A stretch of DNA of 64,000 nt from Maniola hyperantus (lineage: Eukaryota; Arthropoda; Insecta; Lepidoptera; Nymphalidae): positions 4,712,001 through 4,776,000 of the forward strand of contig NC_048556.1 of NCBI RefSeq assembly GCF_902806685.2. Reading direction: 5' to 3'. Made by a program: the position numbers and the translations under genes. Below the pieces are notes generated by a model. The model was not told where the DNA came from, searched no databases, and was given only the letters and a program-made list of their open reading frames with translations. This document shows positions 1-9,753 of the stretch, piece by piece; within the stretch, counting starts at the first letter, position 1; every line of letters begins with the position of its first letter.

Positions 1-127
1 TTTTATGAAACGAATGTTTTGCATTGTCGTCCTCTGATACCAAACATTTTTCAATATTATCGACGACTTCTTGGCTAGAAGTCATTCTATTCAATAGAAA
101 CTTTCTGTACTTGTCGAAGTGATTCAT
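1..127 (-). CDS. 5' end of an unrecognised gene, cut by the window edge
   Basis: On the minus strand an ATG at 125-127 opens a frame that runs 42 codons to the window edge without a stop. It begins MNHFDKYRKFLLNRMTSS and continues through a charged stretch with QEVVDNIEKC. The sequence is mixed-polarity and looks coding rather than like the AT-rich DNA beside it. I do not recognise the family. The rest of the gene would lie to the left of the window. It could be a chance open frame. Confidence 0.4.
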   Translation of the reverse strand, partial: MNHFDKYRKFLLNRMTSSQEVVDNIEKCLVSEDDNAKHSFHK

Positions 128-707
128 TTTGAAGAGAACCTCACTTTTTCTTTTTATAAATATCAGTAGATTTCGTAATTAGAAAATGTTTATTTTAGTT
201 TATCCATTAAGTGCTTGAGTTTTTATACCACTAAAACAAAAATTGGAATCCGTAGCAATCTGTAGTAATAGAATACAAAAAATTACAAACAAACACAATA
301 CACATACAAAATTCGATACATAAATATGGCCATATTATAATACTCACAAGATAATGGACACAGATTAATAGGGATACTACGTATCAGATGGCTCACGGGC
401 AAACAAATTTTGACACCCTTGAAATGCAGCCCGTGATTGGTCGATCATCTGTCAAACTCTATTTTGCTATTTCTCTACTAACCAATAGGATCAGATTATT
501 TGAGCCAGTAGCTTGGCAAGATATTTTTTTAAATTGCCTCCTTTGCGCGGCTCTGAATTCTAGTTTTGTATTTTAGAGGAATTTTTTCCTGCAGCTTTAG
601 CTTCTTGTATTTTGAAATTGTTTTATTAGGTACCTAAAGGGTTTTTTACTTAAATAACCTAAATTAATTGATTCTAAAAATAAAAAACACATTTTATTTC
701 AAGACAT

Positions 708-2550
708 TTATTTATTTTCTTTTAAATCTTTTAAAACCTTTATTAAATATCGATATGATTTTGGCCCCTGATTAAGTAAGGATAAGAAATTTTTTTTTTC
801 ATCTTCTGTAAACCTTCTTTGTTTCTTCTTCTTTCCGCACAATCTTAATTGCATTGTGAGTATTTTTTTGGCAATTGGGTTCAATTTTTCCAATTTTTGA
901 TACACATTTTCACTGTCCAAGCTTTTTTATGTCTACGAATAAGGTTAAGAGTTTTTTGGGAAATCCTATATTTCTTGTAAAGATGTTTGCATTTTGGTGA
1001 AAGAACTTCAATTATTCTTTTAATGATTCTAGGATTCCTTCTCTTTTTAAGTGGCATGGTAGTGGAACCTGGAATTGCAAGAGTATTATATATAATTACA
1101 ATTGATATATTGGGTACCTGTTATAAAAATTACATGTTTGATTTGATTTGCTCTAATAAGTATTTGCACTATGTGCATAATATGTTATGTATGTGCATAT
1201 TAAAAATATAAATAAATCTTGTTTATAAAGTACTAGATGATGCCCGCGACTTCGTACGCATGGATTTAGATTCTTAAAAATCCTGTGGGAACTCTTTAAT
1301 TTTCCGGGATAAAAAGTAAGCCTATGTCCTTCCCCGGGTTGCAACCTACCTCTGTACCAAATTTCGTCAAAATCGGTTGAACGGTTGAGCCGTGAGAAGC
1401 TAGCAGACAGACAGACAGACGGGACACACTTTCGCATTTATAAGATAAGTATGGATGGGTAACACACCGCGATTAATTTGTTAATTGTTATACACATTTA
1501 AATATCTCATTTAAGCTTAAAAACATAGTCTAGTAATAACTTATTTATGAAAATTTTGACCTGTAGTTAACACTGATCAATGAAAAGAGCAGATATCCTT
1601 ATTCCTGTGGTTACTATATTAAGGCTATTAATAAATAGATGATTACCTGAGGAAATACTTTGTTGACAATCTGTAATCGAATATTCTTCTAATTTTCTTT
1701 TAAAAGTAGTGGGCAATCCTTCTAAAAAATAAGTTTAATGAGTACAAATAGGCAAACATCGATAAAAAAGTTTGATATAGTAAGTTATTTAAAACACTCC
1801 AAGGTTCTTTTATCTATCTCTTTTAGCTATCTTTCAAAGTTAGCAAAGAAACGACTTATTAGTAATATTATTATGAATATTGTTTCAAATAATAATAAAT
1901 TATATTTTCTCACCTAAAAGCTCATTTTCACTTGCTGATTGTGATGTTTGCAGCTGTGTACAATAGTTGTGGTCATTATATATATTTTTGGAAGCATAAT
2001 AATTATGATCAAGGTCAATCTTCTCTGATCCTGAAAGTAAATTAAATATTAATCATTTTAAAATTAAAGGCCAAAATTAGTGCTACACGGTGGTAAGATG
2101 ATTCAGGCATAGAAATACATTTTCTTCGGTTTGGTTGTAAAATGTATGCTAAAGAAGGTTGTGATACATTGGACAAAACAACTGGACTGTGATTAGAGGA
2201 ATGATATGAACAATATACAATACAAAAAGCCATGAAAACTTACTAGTACAAATTTCTTCAGAATCATGCAGTGTAATGGATGGAGTACCACTGAGGATCT
2301 CAGATTGCAGGAACAAAGTAGGAAATGCTGTTACTGCAAGACGAGATTTTTGTGTCACAAAACGCTTTTCAAAGTGCTTATGACACAATTGAGACTTATT
2401 TTTAAGATCTATTGTACTTTTACTTCGCAAAACATCACAATTTATATACTTAAGCCACTTTTTGAGTCTTTTGTCACACTGTGGAAACTTATGTAATATA
2501 GCGTCTTTTCGCGTACTGTTACAATCGGGAACACAGCACTTATAATACAT
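708..2550 (-). CDS. THAP zinc-finger protein with truncated P-transposase-like tail
   Basis: Exon 1 (2244-2550) starts at the ATG at 2548-2550 and encodes a C2CH THAP DNA-binding domain: CCVPDC gives C-x4-C, followed by HKFP, a conserved W (KKWLKYI), CHKHF and a final AFPTLF, in about 85 residues. Its donor is GTAAGT. Exon 2 (1914-2030) and exon 3 (1647-1721) follow in consistent phase with clear CAG/TAG acceptors and are polar linker. The last exon (about 708-920) encodes LNPIAKKILTMQLRLCGKK, then RRFTEDEKKNFLSLL and a PKSYRYLIK-like stretch, which matches the segment after THAP in P-element/THAP9 transposases. It then stops, with AATAAA motifs just beyond. No RNase H-like catalytic domain follows. 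The phase between exons 3 and 4 does not fit a simple junction, so an exon is missing or the last one is shifted. It is either a domesticated KP-like DNA-binding protein or a remnant. Confidence 0.6.
1233..1455 (-). mobile_element. Helitron-like repeat, family L1
   Basis: Read on the minus strand it starts TCCATACTTATC and ends near CTAGT, after a short hairpin built on GACGAAGT. It contains the GTCTGTCTGTCTG tract and 'CCCGGAAAATTAAAGAG' stretch seen in the other L1 copies in this window. A 5' TC and 3' CTAG end with a hairpin fit non-autonomous Helitron-like elements (Lep1 type) of Lepidoptera. Confidence 0.65.
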
Positions 2551-3271
2551 TCCAATAAATTATATTGAAATAATGTACTATAATAACAATTGTTGCGAAG
2601 GGAACAGAAATGTACGGAAATAAATCGACGCAACCACCCTGCTCAACGCTTAACAACAATAACAAAATGGCGTCAGGCAGGCAGCAGGCAGTGAACGTGT
2701 GTTATTGTATCGTTCTGTGGTCGAATCTGTCAACTTCTATTTTGCTATTCGCATTTGTAAGGGAACGGAATTTGTATGGCCGTGAACCGCCCGTGATAAT
2801 GGATAATACTCTTTGAATCTTTCATCCATTTGAATATGGCATATTGGCATAAATAAACCACAATTTTTTGTTTTTAAATTTTTACGGCCCTGGATACTAT
2901 CAGTCCTTTAAGAGTATGGAGTAGGTATGCGTAGAGAATGTATGACAATGACACAGAGTACATAATAGATAATCTATGGTGACCACAGACCATATGGTGA
3001 ATGACGGTCAGTGCCCATTATTTCTGGTCGGTGGTGGTGCCTTAAACGTAGGTACCTAGTGATTATCCTTTTATCCCAGTGATTATATTCTCTTTGGTGG
3101 TGCCCAGCACAGAGTACATTGTACCCTTATATTCAATGGTGATTCAATGTACTCTGTGGTACATTGAATGGTATTAATTAATCATAAGATCAAATTGGAT
3201 CAAATAAATTAGTTAAATAGCGCCCTTTTGTGTTATTAGTTTAAGATTAACAACAGCTATAAAACAACAGA
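2551..3271. promoter_or_regulatory. Divergent intergenic region between the THAP gene and FKBP2
   Basis: The THAP gene reads left from 2550 and FKBP2 reads right from 3272, so promoters for both should lie in these 720 bases. I see no clear TATA box in a convincing position. The stretch 2990-3190 holds short imperfect repeats of GGTGGTGCC and of the motif CAGAGTACATTG/ATTGAATGGT. The assignment is by position only. Confidence 0.35.
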
Positions 3272-3982
3272 ATGGAATGGTTTCCATTACTTAATATGTG
3301 TAAATTAGCTTTATTTTTCTTGGTTATAATGAGCGTCGTTCAACACGTCGTGATAGCTACTTCGTCGCCGAAAAAATTGCAAATTGGAGTCAAGAAAAGG
3401 CCTGCTGAGTGCACTACGAAAAGTAAAAAAGGAGATCTTCTTCACATGCATTACACGGTAAATCAAATTTAATTATTAATACTCCATCGACACCTTAATG
3501 AATAGTGTTATTTTTCCTCAATAGGTTATTATGAATAGGTATCTAATTTTCCAAAGTAAAAATATTTCTAAATCCAAATTTGCATTTGAATCTAAAACCA
3601 ATCAGAACTCCTCTTTTACACAAAAGTAACCACAAGGAGATGAGTTTGAACAGTAGGTAATTAAATTAGGGTAGCTGACCTACATAGTCAAAAAAGTTAC
3701 AAATTAGACATTTTGTTTTTTCAGGGCACTTTAGAAGATGGTACAGAGTTTGACAGTTCTATCCCTAGGGGCAATCCTCTGACTTTTACCCTTGGATCTG
3801 GACAGGTGATAAAGGGTTGGGATCAGGGACTCATTGGAATGTGTGAAGGGGAACAGAGGAAGCTGGTCATTCCACCCGAACTTGCCTACGGAGAGGCTGG
3901 TGCTCCACCAAAGATACCTAAGTCTGCAACTCTTACATTCCATGTGGATCTTGTGAAAATTGAAAGAAAGGATGAACTTTAA
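3272..3982 (+). CDS. FKBP2: FKBP-type peptidyl-prolyl isomerase, ER luminal (FKBP2/FKBP13)
   Basis: Two coding exons, 3272-3457 and 3725-3982, join in phase 0 (ACG|GTAAAT donor, TTTTTTCAG acceptor) to give 147 residues, close to the roughly 140 usual for FKBP2. Residues 1 to about 30 form a signal peptide (hydrophobic LALFFLVIMSVVQHVVIA). The mature protein starts KLQIGVKKRP. It holds the whole FKBP fold: GDLLHMHYT, LEDGTEFDSS, the active-site GQVIKGWDQGLIGMCEGE, LVIPPELAYGE and PPKIPKSATL. It ends KDEL, the ER-retrieval signal, so it should act as a prolyl cis-trans isomerase and folding helper in the ER lumen. Two cysteines in the mature protein (AECTT and GMCEG) match the family's disulfide pair. 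A polyadenylation signal AATAAA lies at 4142-4147. Identification is secure. Confidence 0.95.
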
Positions 3983-4378
3983 GTTCATGTAAGAATAATA
4001 TTTTACATTTAAGTACATTCTACTAATTGGATATTGTAACCAGTCAAAAACAAACCAATGAAAAGCAACAAAATTGCTGTTTGTATAGTATTAAATCTCT
4101 GTATGCATTTTCTTATTGTATGTATAACATAATTTACGATTAATAAAAAAAAATCTTAATAATTTCTAAGAGTCATCACATTAACTTATTGAAGTAAAAT
4201 AAAAACAGTATCACAAAGTATTATGTAATTTGTTTTACTAGTAAATTTAAAGTGCCATGTACATTTTCATATGAATTAAAACTTTCTTTTTTCACTTTCT
4301 ACAATAGATTTTATTGTTGTTTGCAAGGGCAAATCCATTATATAAATTTCCTTTTACTTTAATATCTTTATTCTGTAA

Positions 4379-4871
4379 CATAGAGCAGAAACAAAGAGGA
4401 GATGTTGTATTAAGATTTCCCTATGAAATATCGAGTGACATTTTGCGAGGTGAGGGGTTGTGGAACGCCGCCCACTTCTCAATTTTCCATCTGCGGGTTA
4501 GTAGCAAAACTACTCGCTTAGCGACCTAACATCGATATATTGATGTCACTACATAGTTCAGCTATCTCACACTTGATGTCAATAAGTGTAGAAATTACGT
4601 ATAAAATTACTTACAAATGAAATGTGATACCATTCATAGCATCAGAACGTCTGTCTGAATAACTTTGACACGATAAAACACAACTCTTCATCCTTTTGTT
4701 CTTAAAAACGCGAAAACACACCGATAATACGAGTCTCAAATCTCAATATATGTGAACCTGACGAACGCAGACAGCATACTAAGGCCCCGCCCACAGTGAT
4801 GACGTCAGGACCTAGTTGAAAATCACAGTGCACAGTTGCTTAGGCCAACTCCTCTTCGTTTCTGCTCTGTG
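4379..4871. mobile_element. hAT-type MITE with 8-bp target duplication
   Basis: The 493-bp element begins CATAGAGCAGAAACAAAG and ends, in reverse complement, CACAGAGCAGAAACGAAG, giving inverted repeats of about 23 bp with two mismatches. It is flanked on both sides by TTCTGTAA (4371-4378 and 4872-4879), a perfect 8-bp duplication. An 8-bp duplication with CA-starting termini fits the hAT superfamily. There is no transposase; the short open frame starting at 4314 runs across the insertion boundary and is not a gene. Confidence 0.8.
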
Positions 4872-5416
4872 TTCTGTAACCATGTTTTTACTTGTTTCAA
4901 TGCTTTTCTTTGCTCAGTCTTTGTGTAAATCCAAATGTTTCAATTTTTAAAGTGGTAGGTTTAGTTATTGATTTGCATTTAGACTTACTACTATAGGTGC
5001 TTATAAGATCCACAAATAACGACTCTTCCATTTTCTTTCATATCTATAATATCTGTTGATAGATGTCCACCAACATTATCAAAATAGCAGTCTACACCAT
5101 TTGGAGCTACGCTCTTCCAACATTCATTGTGTTTTGTGATCAAAGGCATGTTGGAAATGTACGTACTCTTCAGTTAATGAAATTTTGAAGCTTCATTGCA
5201 TGAATATACGATGCACATGCAATTGACCACCTATTTAATATAATCTGTGGATGGTGATAAATATGACAGCTATAGTATTTGACATTGACATGTTTCTCCA
5301 GTGTTTCCACTTTTGGAGGTTTCGCCATATTTTGAGTTGAAATGACTAATATTAGGTACGGCTTCGGGCGTTTTGATGTTGAGAGAGATTTAGGGTAATT
5401 TGAAGTATAAAATTAC

Positions 5417-5541
5417 TTTTCACGTGCCATTTTAACTCTGTGGGTCAACTATTATGTCAAAAGTATAGTTCACCTTTAAAATAAGGACTAAAATCGTTCT
5501 TTTATTAATAATTGACACATAAAGTTAAAATGGCGCGTAAG
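5417..5541. mobile_element. Short fold-back MITE ('CACGYGCCATTTTAAC' family)
   Basis: The ends are inverted copies: CACGTGCCATTTTAACT at the left and GTTAAAATGGCGCGT at the right, about 125 bp apart. A second member with the same ends lies at 33575-33678. Confidence 0.55.
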
Positions 5542-5590
5542 AAGTCATCAAATCGCACTTTAAGTGTTGGTAGTTGGTTCAACTACCAAT

Positions 5591-5996
5591 TGTTAAAAGA
5601 AAATACGTAAGGATATTCTTCGTCAGTTTTTATTTAGTTGACATGTTGATGTGAACAGCAAACAAAAGAGAATGACATTTTTATTATTGAGCTTATAAAT
5701 AAACCTAATACCTACGAAAAAGTATTTATTCTAACACTCCTCCTTATATTCATAAGCTCGTCACTTACTCATTCTGATTTACTATCACACATTTGCACTC
5801 TATACTCATCCATCATCTAATCCCATTCCTCTTACACACCATTCAAATTTACCTCTCATCAATCCTTTCGTTAACACATCTGCAACCATATGTGAGGTTT
5901 CTAAGTAATCGATGCCTCTTCTCTGACTGAAGCGTCTTGCAACTAAGCGAGCTTTATATCTTTTTCCTCCTTTTTCTGTGTTGTGCAATATCGTAG
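5591..5996 (-). mobile_element. Internally deleted Copia retrotransposon with 3' LTR
   Basis: On the minus strand, 5988 to about 5806 reads RYKARLVARRFSQRRGIDY, the start of Copia reverse transcriptase, and then jumps directly to MVADVLTKGL, the end of Copia RNase H, followed by a stop. Most of the polymerase is therefore missing. After the stop comes a purine-rich tract (AAGGAGGAG, a likely polypurine tract) and then a 146-bp 3' LTR (5591-5736) with TGTTA at its start and TAACA at its end. No 5' LTR is seen up to 6060. It is a dead element. Confidence 0.75.
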
Positions 5997-6348
5997 CGTA
6001 ATTTTCAAGGTAAAAAAATTAATGGTTACTGGTGAGGTACTAAGTTATTATTTGTACGATACTGAGAGGTATTATAATTTGAAAATGAAAACTAAACACC
6101 TTCTTCGTCACCCGCGCCCTCAAAAATAAAATTGTTTATGGCCAATGATCTACAGAAACTAGGGTAGAATCAAAATAGGAAGTGGAAATACTGGTGTTAA
6201 CTGTCAAATAAAATTGGAAAGGAAACTAGTGGAAACTAAACATTTGGTTTAAAAAAATTGCTTGCATTTTGCAAATAATTGCAAAGGAAGTGTAATGTAA
6301 TTGGAAGAGAAATTTTACAATAGATAATTTATGTGAGATAGAATCAAG

Positions 6349-7620
6349 ATGGTGAAAATAATATTTCTCCACCCAGACTTGGGTATTGGTGGAGCGGAGC
6401 GTTTAGTTTTGGACGCCGCATTGGCTTTCAAAACCAAGGGCCACGACGTCGCTTTTTTTACGAACCACCACGATCCAACGCATTGTTTCGCCGAAACCAG
6501 AGACGGAACCTTTCCGGTGACGGTGATTGGAGACTGGATCCCACGTTCTATATTCGGCAGATGTAAAGCGGTGTGCGCCTACGCTCGCATGGTTTTCGCC
6601 GCTGCATACTTAGCCTGGTACGTTATACCGGTAGAGGAGCCTACGTTGATTTTTTGTGATCTAATATCGTTGTGTATTCCATTTTTGAAAATGGCTAGAG
6701 GCCCATTCCGAGTGGTTTTCTACTGCCACCATCCAGACAAACTCCTAACTTCGGAGGGTGGTCTTTTGAAAAAAATATACAGAGCTCCATTGAACTGGTT
6801 AGAGGAATCAACAACAGCAAGAGCCGACAAGGTGTTAGTGAACAGCAAGTACACAGCTAGAGTGTACCAAGATGCATTCCAAAATATCAAAGATGTTCCT
6901 GATATTTGTTATCCTTCAATCAACACAGAATTCTTTAATCAAACTACACCAAAACCTCTCAAAGAAGTAGTACCAGTAGGGACGGATAAGTTCATTTTTC
7001 TTTCAATAAATAGGTACGAAAGAAAAAAGAATTTGCCTCTCGCTTTAGAGGCATTGAATCATTTGAAGAGTATGCTAGATGAGACTGATTGGGAAAGAAT
7101 ACATTTGATAATGGTGGGAGGTTTCGATCCAATAAACTTGGAGAATATGGAGCATTTCATGGAGCTCACAGACTTGGCTGCAGAATTAGATGTGGAGGAT
7201 AAAGTGACATTTATGAAGTCACCCAAAGATGTAGAGAAAGTATCTCTATTGTATCACTGTAGGGCATTACTGTACACACCTTCTAATGAACACTTTGGCA
7301 TTGTACCATTAGAGGCAATGTATTACAGCAAGCCAGTAATAGCTGTGAACAGCGGTGGACCGACTGAGACCATAGTTAATGAGGTTACCGGTTTCCTTTG
7401 CGAGCCAAATAGGATATCATTCGCAGATGCTATGTGCAAATTAATCACTTCACCAGATTTATGTGGAAGACTCGGTGAAGCGGGAAGGAAGAGATTTGAA
7501 ACCAAATTCTCCTTTGAAGCATTTACTAATCAGCTAGATGGAATTCTAACACGGGAACGTCAGCTCATTTCTGAAGTACGAGCTATCGAGTGTGAGAAAA
7601 AAGAAAATAAGCGTAAATAA
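6349..7620 (+). CDS. ALG2: Alpha-1,3/1,6-mannosyltransferase ALG2
   Basis: An intronless frame of 423 codons, full length for ALG2 (human about 416). ALG2 adds the second and third mannoses, from GDP-mannose, to the dolichol-linked N-glycan precursor on the cytosolic face of the ER. It is a GT-B, GT4-family enzyme. Visible landmarks are HPDLGIGGAERLV near residue 8, a hydrophobic membrane-associating segment near 85-115, YCHHPDKLL near 125, VNSKYTARVY near 165, SINRYERKKNLPLALEAL near 222, and NEHFGIVPLEAMYYSKPVIA near 320 with the GT4 E-x7-E pair. The tail is lysine-rich (EKKENKRK). The start sits in a good context (AAGATGG). AATAAA occurs at 8005-8010. It lies alone on the plus strand, tail-to-tail with ASCC3. 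The lack of introns next to intron-rich neighbours is notable. Confidence 0.95.
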   Translation: MVKIIFLHPDLGIGGAERLVLDAALAFKTKGHDVAFFTNHHDPTHCFAETRDGTFPVTVIGDWIPRSIFGRCKAVCAYARMVFAAAYLAWYVIPVEEPTLIFCDLISLCIPFLKMARGPFRVVFYCHHPDKLLTSEGGLLKKIYRAPLNWLEESTTARADKVLVNSKYTARVYQDAFQNIKDVPDICYPSINTEFFNQTTPKPLKEVVPVGTDKFIFLSINRYERKKNLPLALEALNHLKSMLDETDWERIHLIMVGGFDPINLENMEHFMELTDLAAELDVEDKVTFMKSPKDVEKVSLLYHCRALLYTPSNEHFGIVPLEAMYYSKPVIAVNSGGPTETIVNEVTGFLCEPNRISFADAMCKLITSPDLCGRLGEAGRKRFETKFSFEAFTNQLDGILTRERQLISEVRAIECEKKENKRK

Positions 7621-8289
7621 CATGATGCCAACACTCCAACAATATTTGATATTGTTTGAGTGTTTAAAACAATTTCTCAATCTCCTGTGATAGTAATGTC
7701 TTGCTAATAATGTTGTCTTGTTTGTACAGAAGGAGATAGAAAAGATAGATTTACAGCACATAATCATAAAAGTTGATAGCATAAAGTATTAAGCTCAGCA
7801 TTCTAAGTCTTGCTTAAGCATTTATCAATGTATAGACTGTATGATAAATACATAACAATTAACAGGATGTATAAAACTTAGTTTAAATATGATGTGTTAT
7901 TACTGCTTATTGAATGTTGGATAGTTACTGTAATATCCATATATTTTTTAATAATATAATATAAATATTATAGCAATTTTAATAGAATTCATTAATTTTA
8001 GCAAAATAAAAAGGTTAATCTTATAAGACTATGACTATGCCATGATTACTTAATTTATTTTATGTTAAACTAGAGCAGAGTGATGCAAAAAATTGTTTAG
8101 TAGGTGTAATAGATATCTTTGTAAATCAAGAAAGCTATATTTTTCATAAGAAATTACATTGTAAGTTGAATATTCATGTTTTGTAGAAAAAAAAGTTTAA
8201 ACAGTTTTGTATTTGCTAATTAGCAAAATTCAAATTAAAAAGGTAAAAAAATTATAATCATCTATGAATAATGACTAAGCACTATGATA
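7621..8289 (+). other. ALG2 3' UTR and AT-rich spacer
   Basis: No coding potential. The probable ALG2 3' UTR extends to the polyadenylation signal near 8005. The remainder is AT-rich with no recognisable repeat. Confidence 0.4.
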
Positions 8290-8672
8290 CTCTATCCATG
8301 GAAAAAAGTTAGTATAAAACTCTCTGTTACTTAAACCCCTTCTTCCTATTTTGTTTTGTGGCTTTCAGTAGTGCCGTGCCACACTACTGAAAGCCACAAA
8401 GCAAAATAAGAAGAAGGGGTTTACTTAACAACAAATGACAGAGACAAAAATCTCCGTGGGTGTTAACCATTTTGAGTCCAACACAACCAATCACAAACAA
8501 AACTATATTTTCGAACTGAATTTCGACAGTTGAATGTAGACTATTTTTTGAAACATGTTTACGATTTGTTGGTGACTCAAAATGGTTAAACACACTGAGA
8601 TTTTTCAGTCTATCATTTGTATGGAATTATGAAACAGAGAGAGCCCTATACTAACTTCTTTCCGTGGATAGT
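8290..8672. repeat. Nested fold-back repeat
   Basis: Outer arms (about 8290-8330 and 8631-8672: CTATCCATGGAAAAAAGTTA against TAACTTCTTTCCGTGGATAG) enclose a strong inner hairpin with 41-bp arms at 8333-8373 and 8382-8422, built on CTTTCAGTAGTG/CACTACTGAAAG. A second inverted pair, GTTAACCATTTTGAGTC and GACTCAAAATGGTTAAAC, sits at about 8461 and 8573. Part of the family recurs at 9324-9440. Confidence 0.6.
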
Positions 8673-8841
8673 AAAATACTATGTTTCAAAATACTGTTGA
8701 CTATCTTCCGTTTTTACATTATAAGGACATTAGAACATTAAGATTTTATTTATCACTGATAAAAATTGTACGTCATTGCTTTGCATTTTTTAATGAATGT
8801 GTGTTAAGAGTTTTGTGGTTAATAAAGACTAATTAATTATT

Positions 8842-8876
8842 CTAGAAACATACTCATCTGTGTATGTTTCTAGAAT
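8842..8876. repeat. Short perfect hairpin
   Basis: TTCTAGAAACATAC and GTATGTTTCTAGAA flank a six-base loop in the spacer between ALG2 and ASCC3. It could be a small fold-back remnant; there is no other sign of function. Confidence 0.4.
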
Positions 8877-9007
8877 AAGTGTTAGATAAAATCATTTAAA
8901 GTGTCTAATCATGGTTAAAATGTAGCCTGTGTTTAAAATAAATGTCTTTGATAAAGTTGTTCCATTATTTTCATCGAAAATAACTGACACCCGTCAATGG
9001 TGGTGTT

Positions 9008-9115
9008 AGTCTACCAATCCGCACATGGCCAGCGTGGTAGACTATGGCCAAAACCCTTCTCTCTGAGAGGAGACCCGTGCTCTGTAGTAAGCCGGCGATG
9101 GGTTGATCATGATGA
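9008..9115 (+). mobile_element. SINE-A, 3' fragment
   Basis: This is the 3' part of the tRNA-derived SINE found in full elsewhere in this window (for example 34672-34990). It starts at GTCTACCAATCCGCACATGG and ends GGGTTGATCATGATGA. The tRNA-like head is missing. Confidence 0.75.
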
Positions 9116-9323
9116 GGAACTTTTCCAAAAAAAACAGGAGTGGAGGACTGAGTATATCAAAAAGAATATAACGATTACAGGTTCACTCGTGACTATTTTG
9201 AGGATATTTATTAAACAAAAATCTGTTTAGTAATGTTTGAGATTAGTGCTTTCGAATTTCGAACAGACGTGAAGTCTGCAAGTCTACCAGAAACCTATGC
9301 CCAGCAGTTGGACGATGACGACG

Positions 9324-9470
9324 ACTGTCTGTACTCTATCCACAGAGAGAAGGGCTCTCTCTGTTACGTAATCCTATACAAAAGAGAAAGACTGGGTGTT
9401 AACCATTTTGAGTTGCCAAACAATCACAAACATGTTTTCAAAAATAATTCGAAAACATTGTTTCGCAAAA
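9324..9470 (+). repeat. Partial copy of the 8.3-8.7 kb fold-back repeat
   Basis: TACTCTATCCACAGAGAGAA, then GTGTTAACCATTTTGAGTTG and AATCACAAACATGTTTTC, match the repeat at 8290-8672. The open frame through here (9233-9544) is therefore repeat, not a gene. Confidence 0.5.
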
Positions 9471-9604
9471 CTGTTAACTGTTCAGTTTTGCTTCAAAAAA
9501 GGATGGCTAATAAACTAGAAATAAACAATATAACAATAGGATAAAAATAATTTATTTTTAAATATTTTATACACAAAACTTCTAACACTACCTTATACAT
9601 TGCA

Positions 9605-9753
9605 TCATTCAATGATAACTTTATTCATACTGTCATACACTTTCTCAACAGTCTCGGGCGGAAGGGGGTCCATGAGCTCAAACTGGAAGTCATACTGCTG
9701 GTCCAAACCCATGTAACTGTCGCTCATCACATACAAGGTGTATATGATACGGC
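9605..9753 (-). CDS. ASCC3: ASCC3 exon 38 (C-terminus, stop)
   Basis: Encodes residues 2130-2178, RIIYTLYVMSDSYMGLDQQY and the end of the second Sec63-type module; stop codon at 9605-9607. It pairs with exon 37 as G|GC. Confidence 0.93.

Larger units (their letters stand above)
394..2784. mobile_element. Candidate P-type transposon enclosing the THAP gene
   Basis: The left boundary starts CACGGGCAAACAAATTTTG at 394. The right boundary, read on the minus strand from 2784, starts CACGGCCATACAAATTCCG. About 24 of the first 34 positions match. Both ends also carry a subterminal copy of CTATTTTGCTATT (near 459 and 2739). The 8-bp flanks differ (386-393 and 2785-2792), so there is no target duplication. 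The enclosed gene encodes P-transposase-like domains, which supports an old, decayed insertion; the boundaries are tentative. Confidence 0.3.

Noticed and set aside
3731..4018. 95-codon minus-strand frame
   Set aside because: Antisense shadow of FKBP2 exon 2.
4314..4529. 71-codon plus-strand frame
   Set aside because: It starts in the FKBP2 flank and runs across the boundary into the hAT MITE; no domain.
9233..9544. 103-codon plus-strand frame
   Set aside because: It overlaps a fold-back repeat copy and has no homology.
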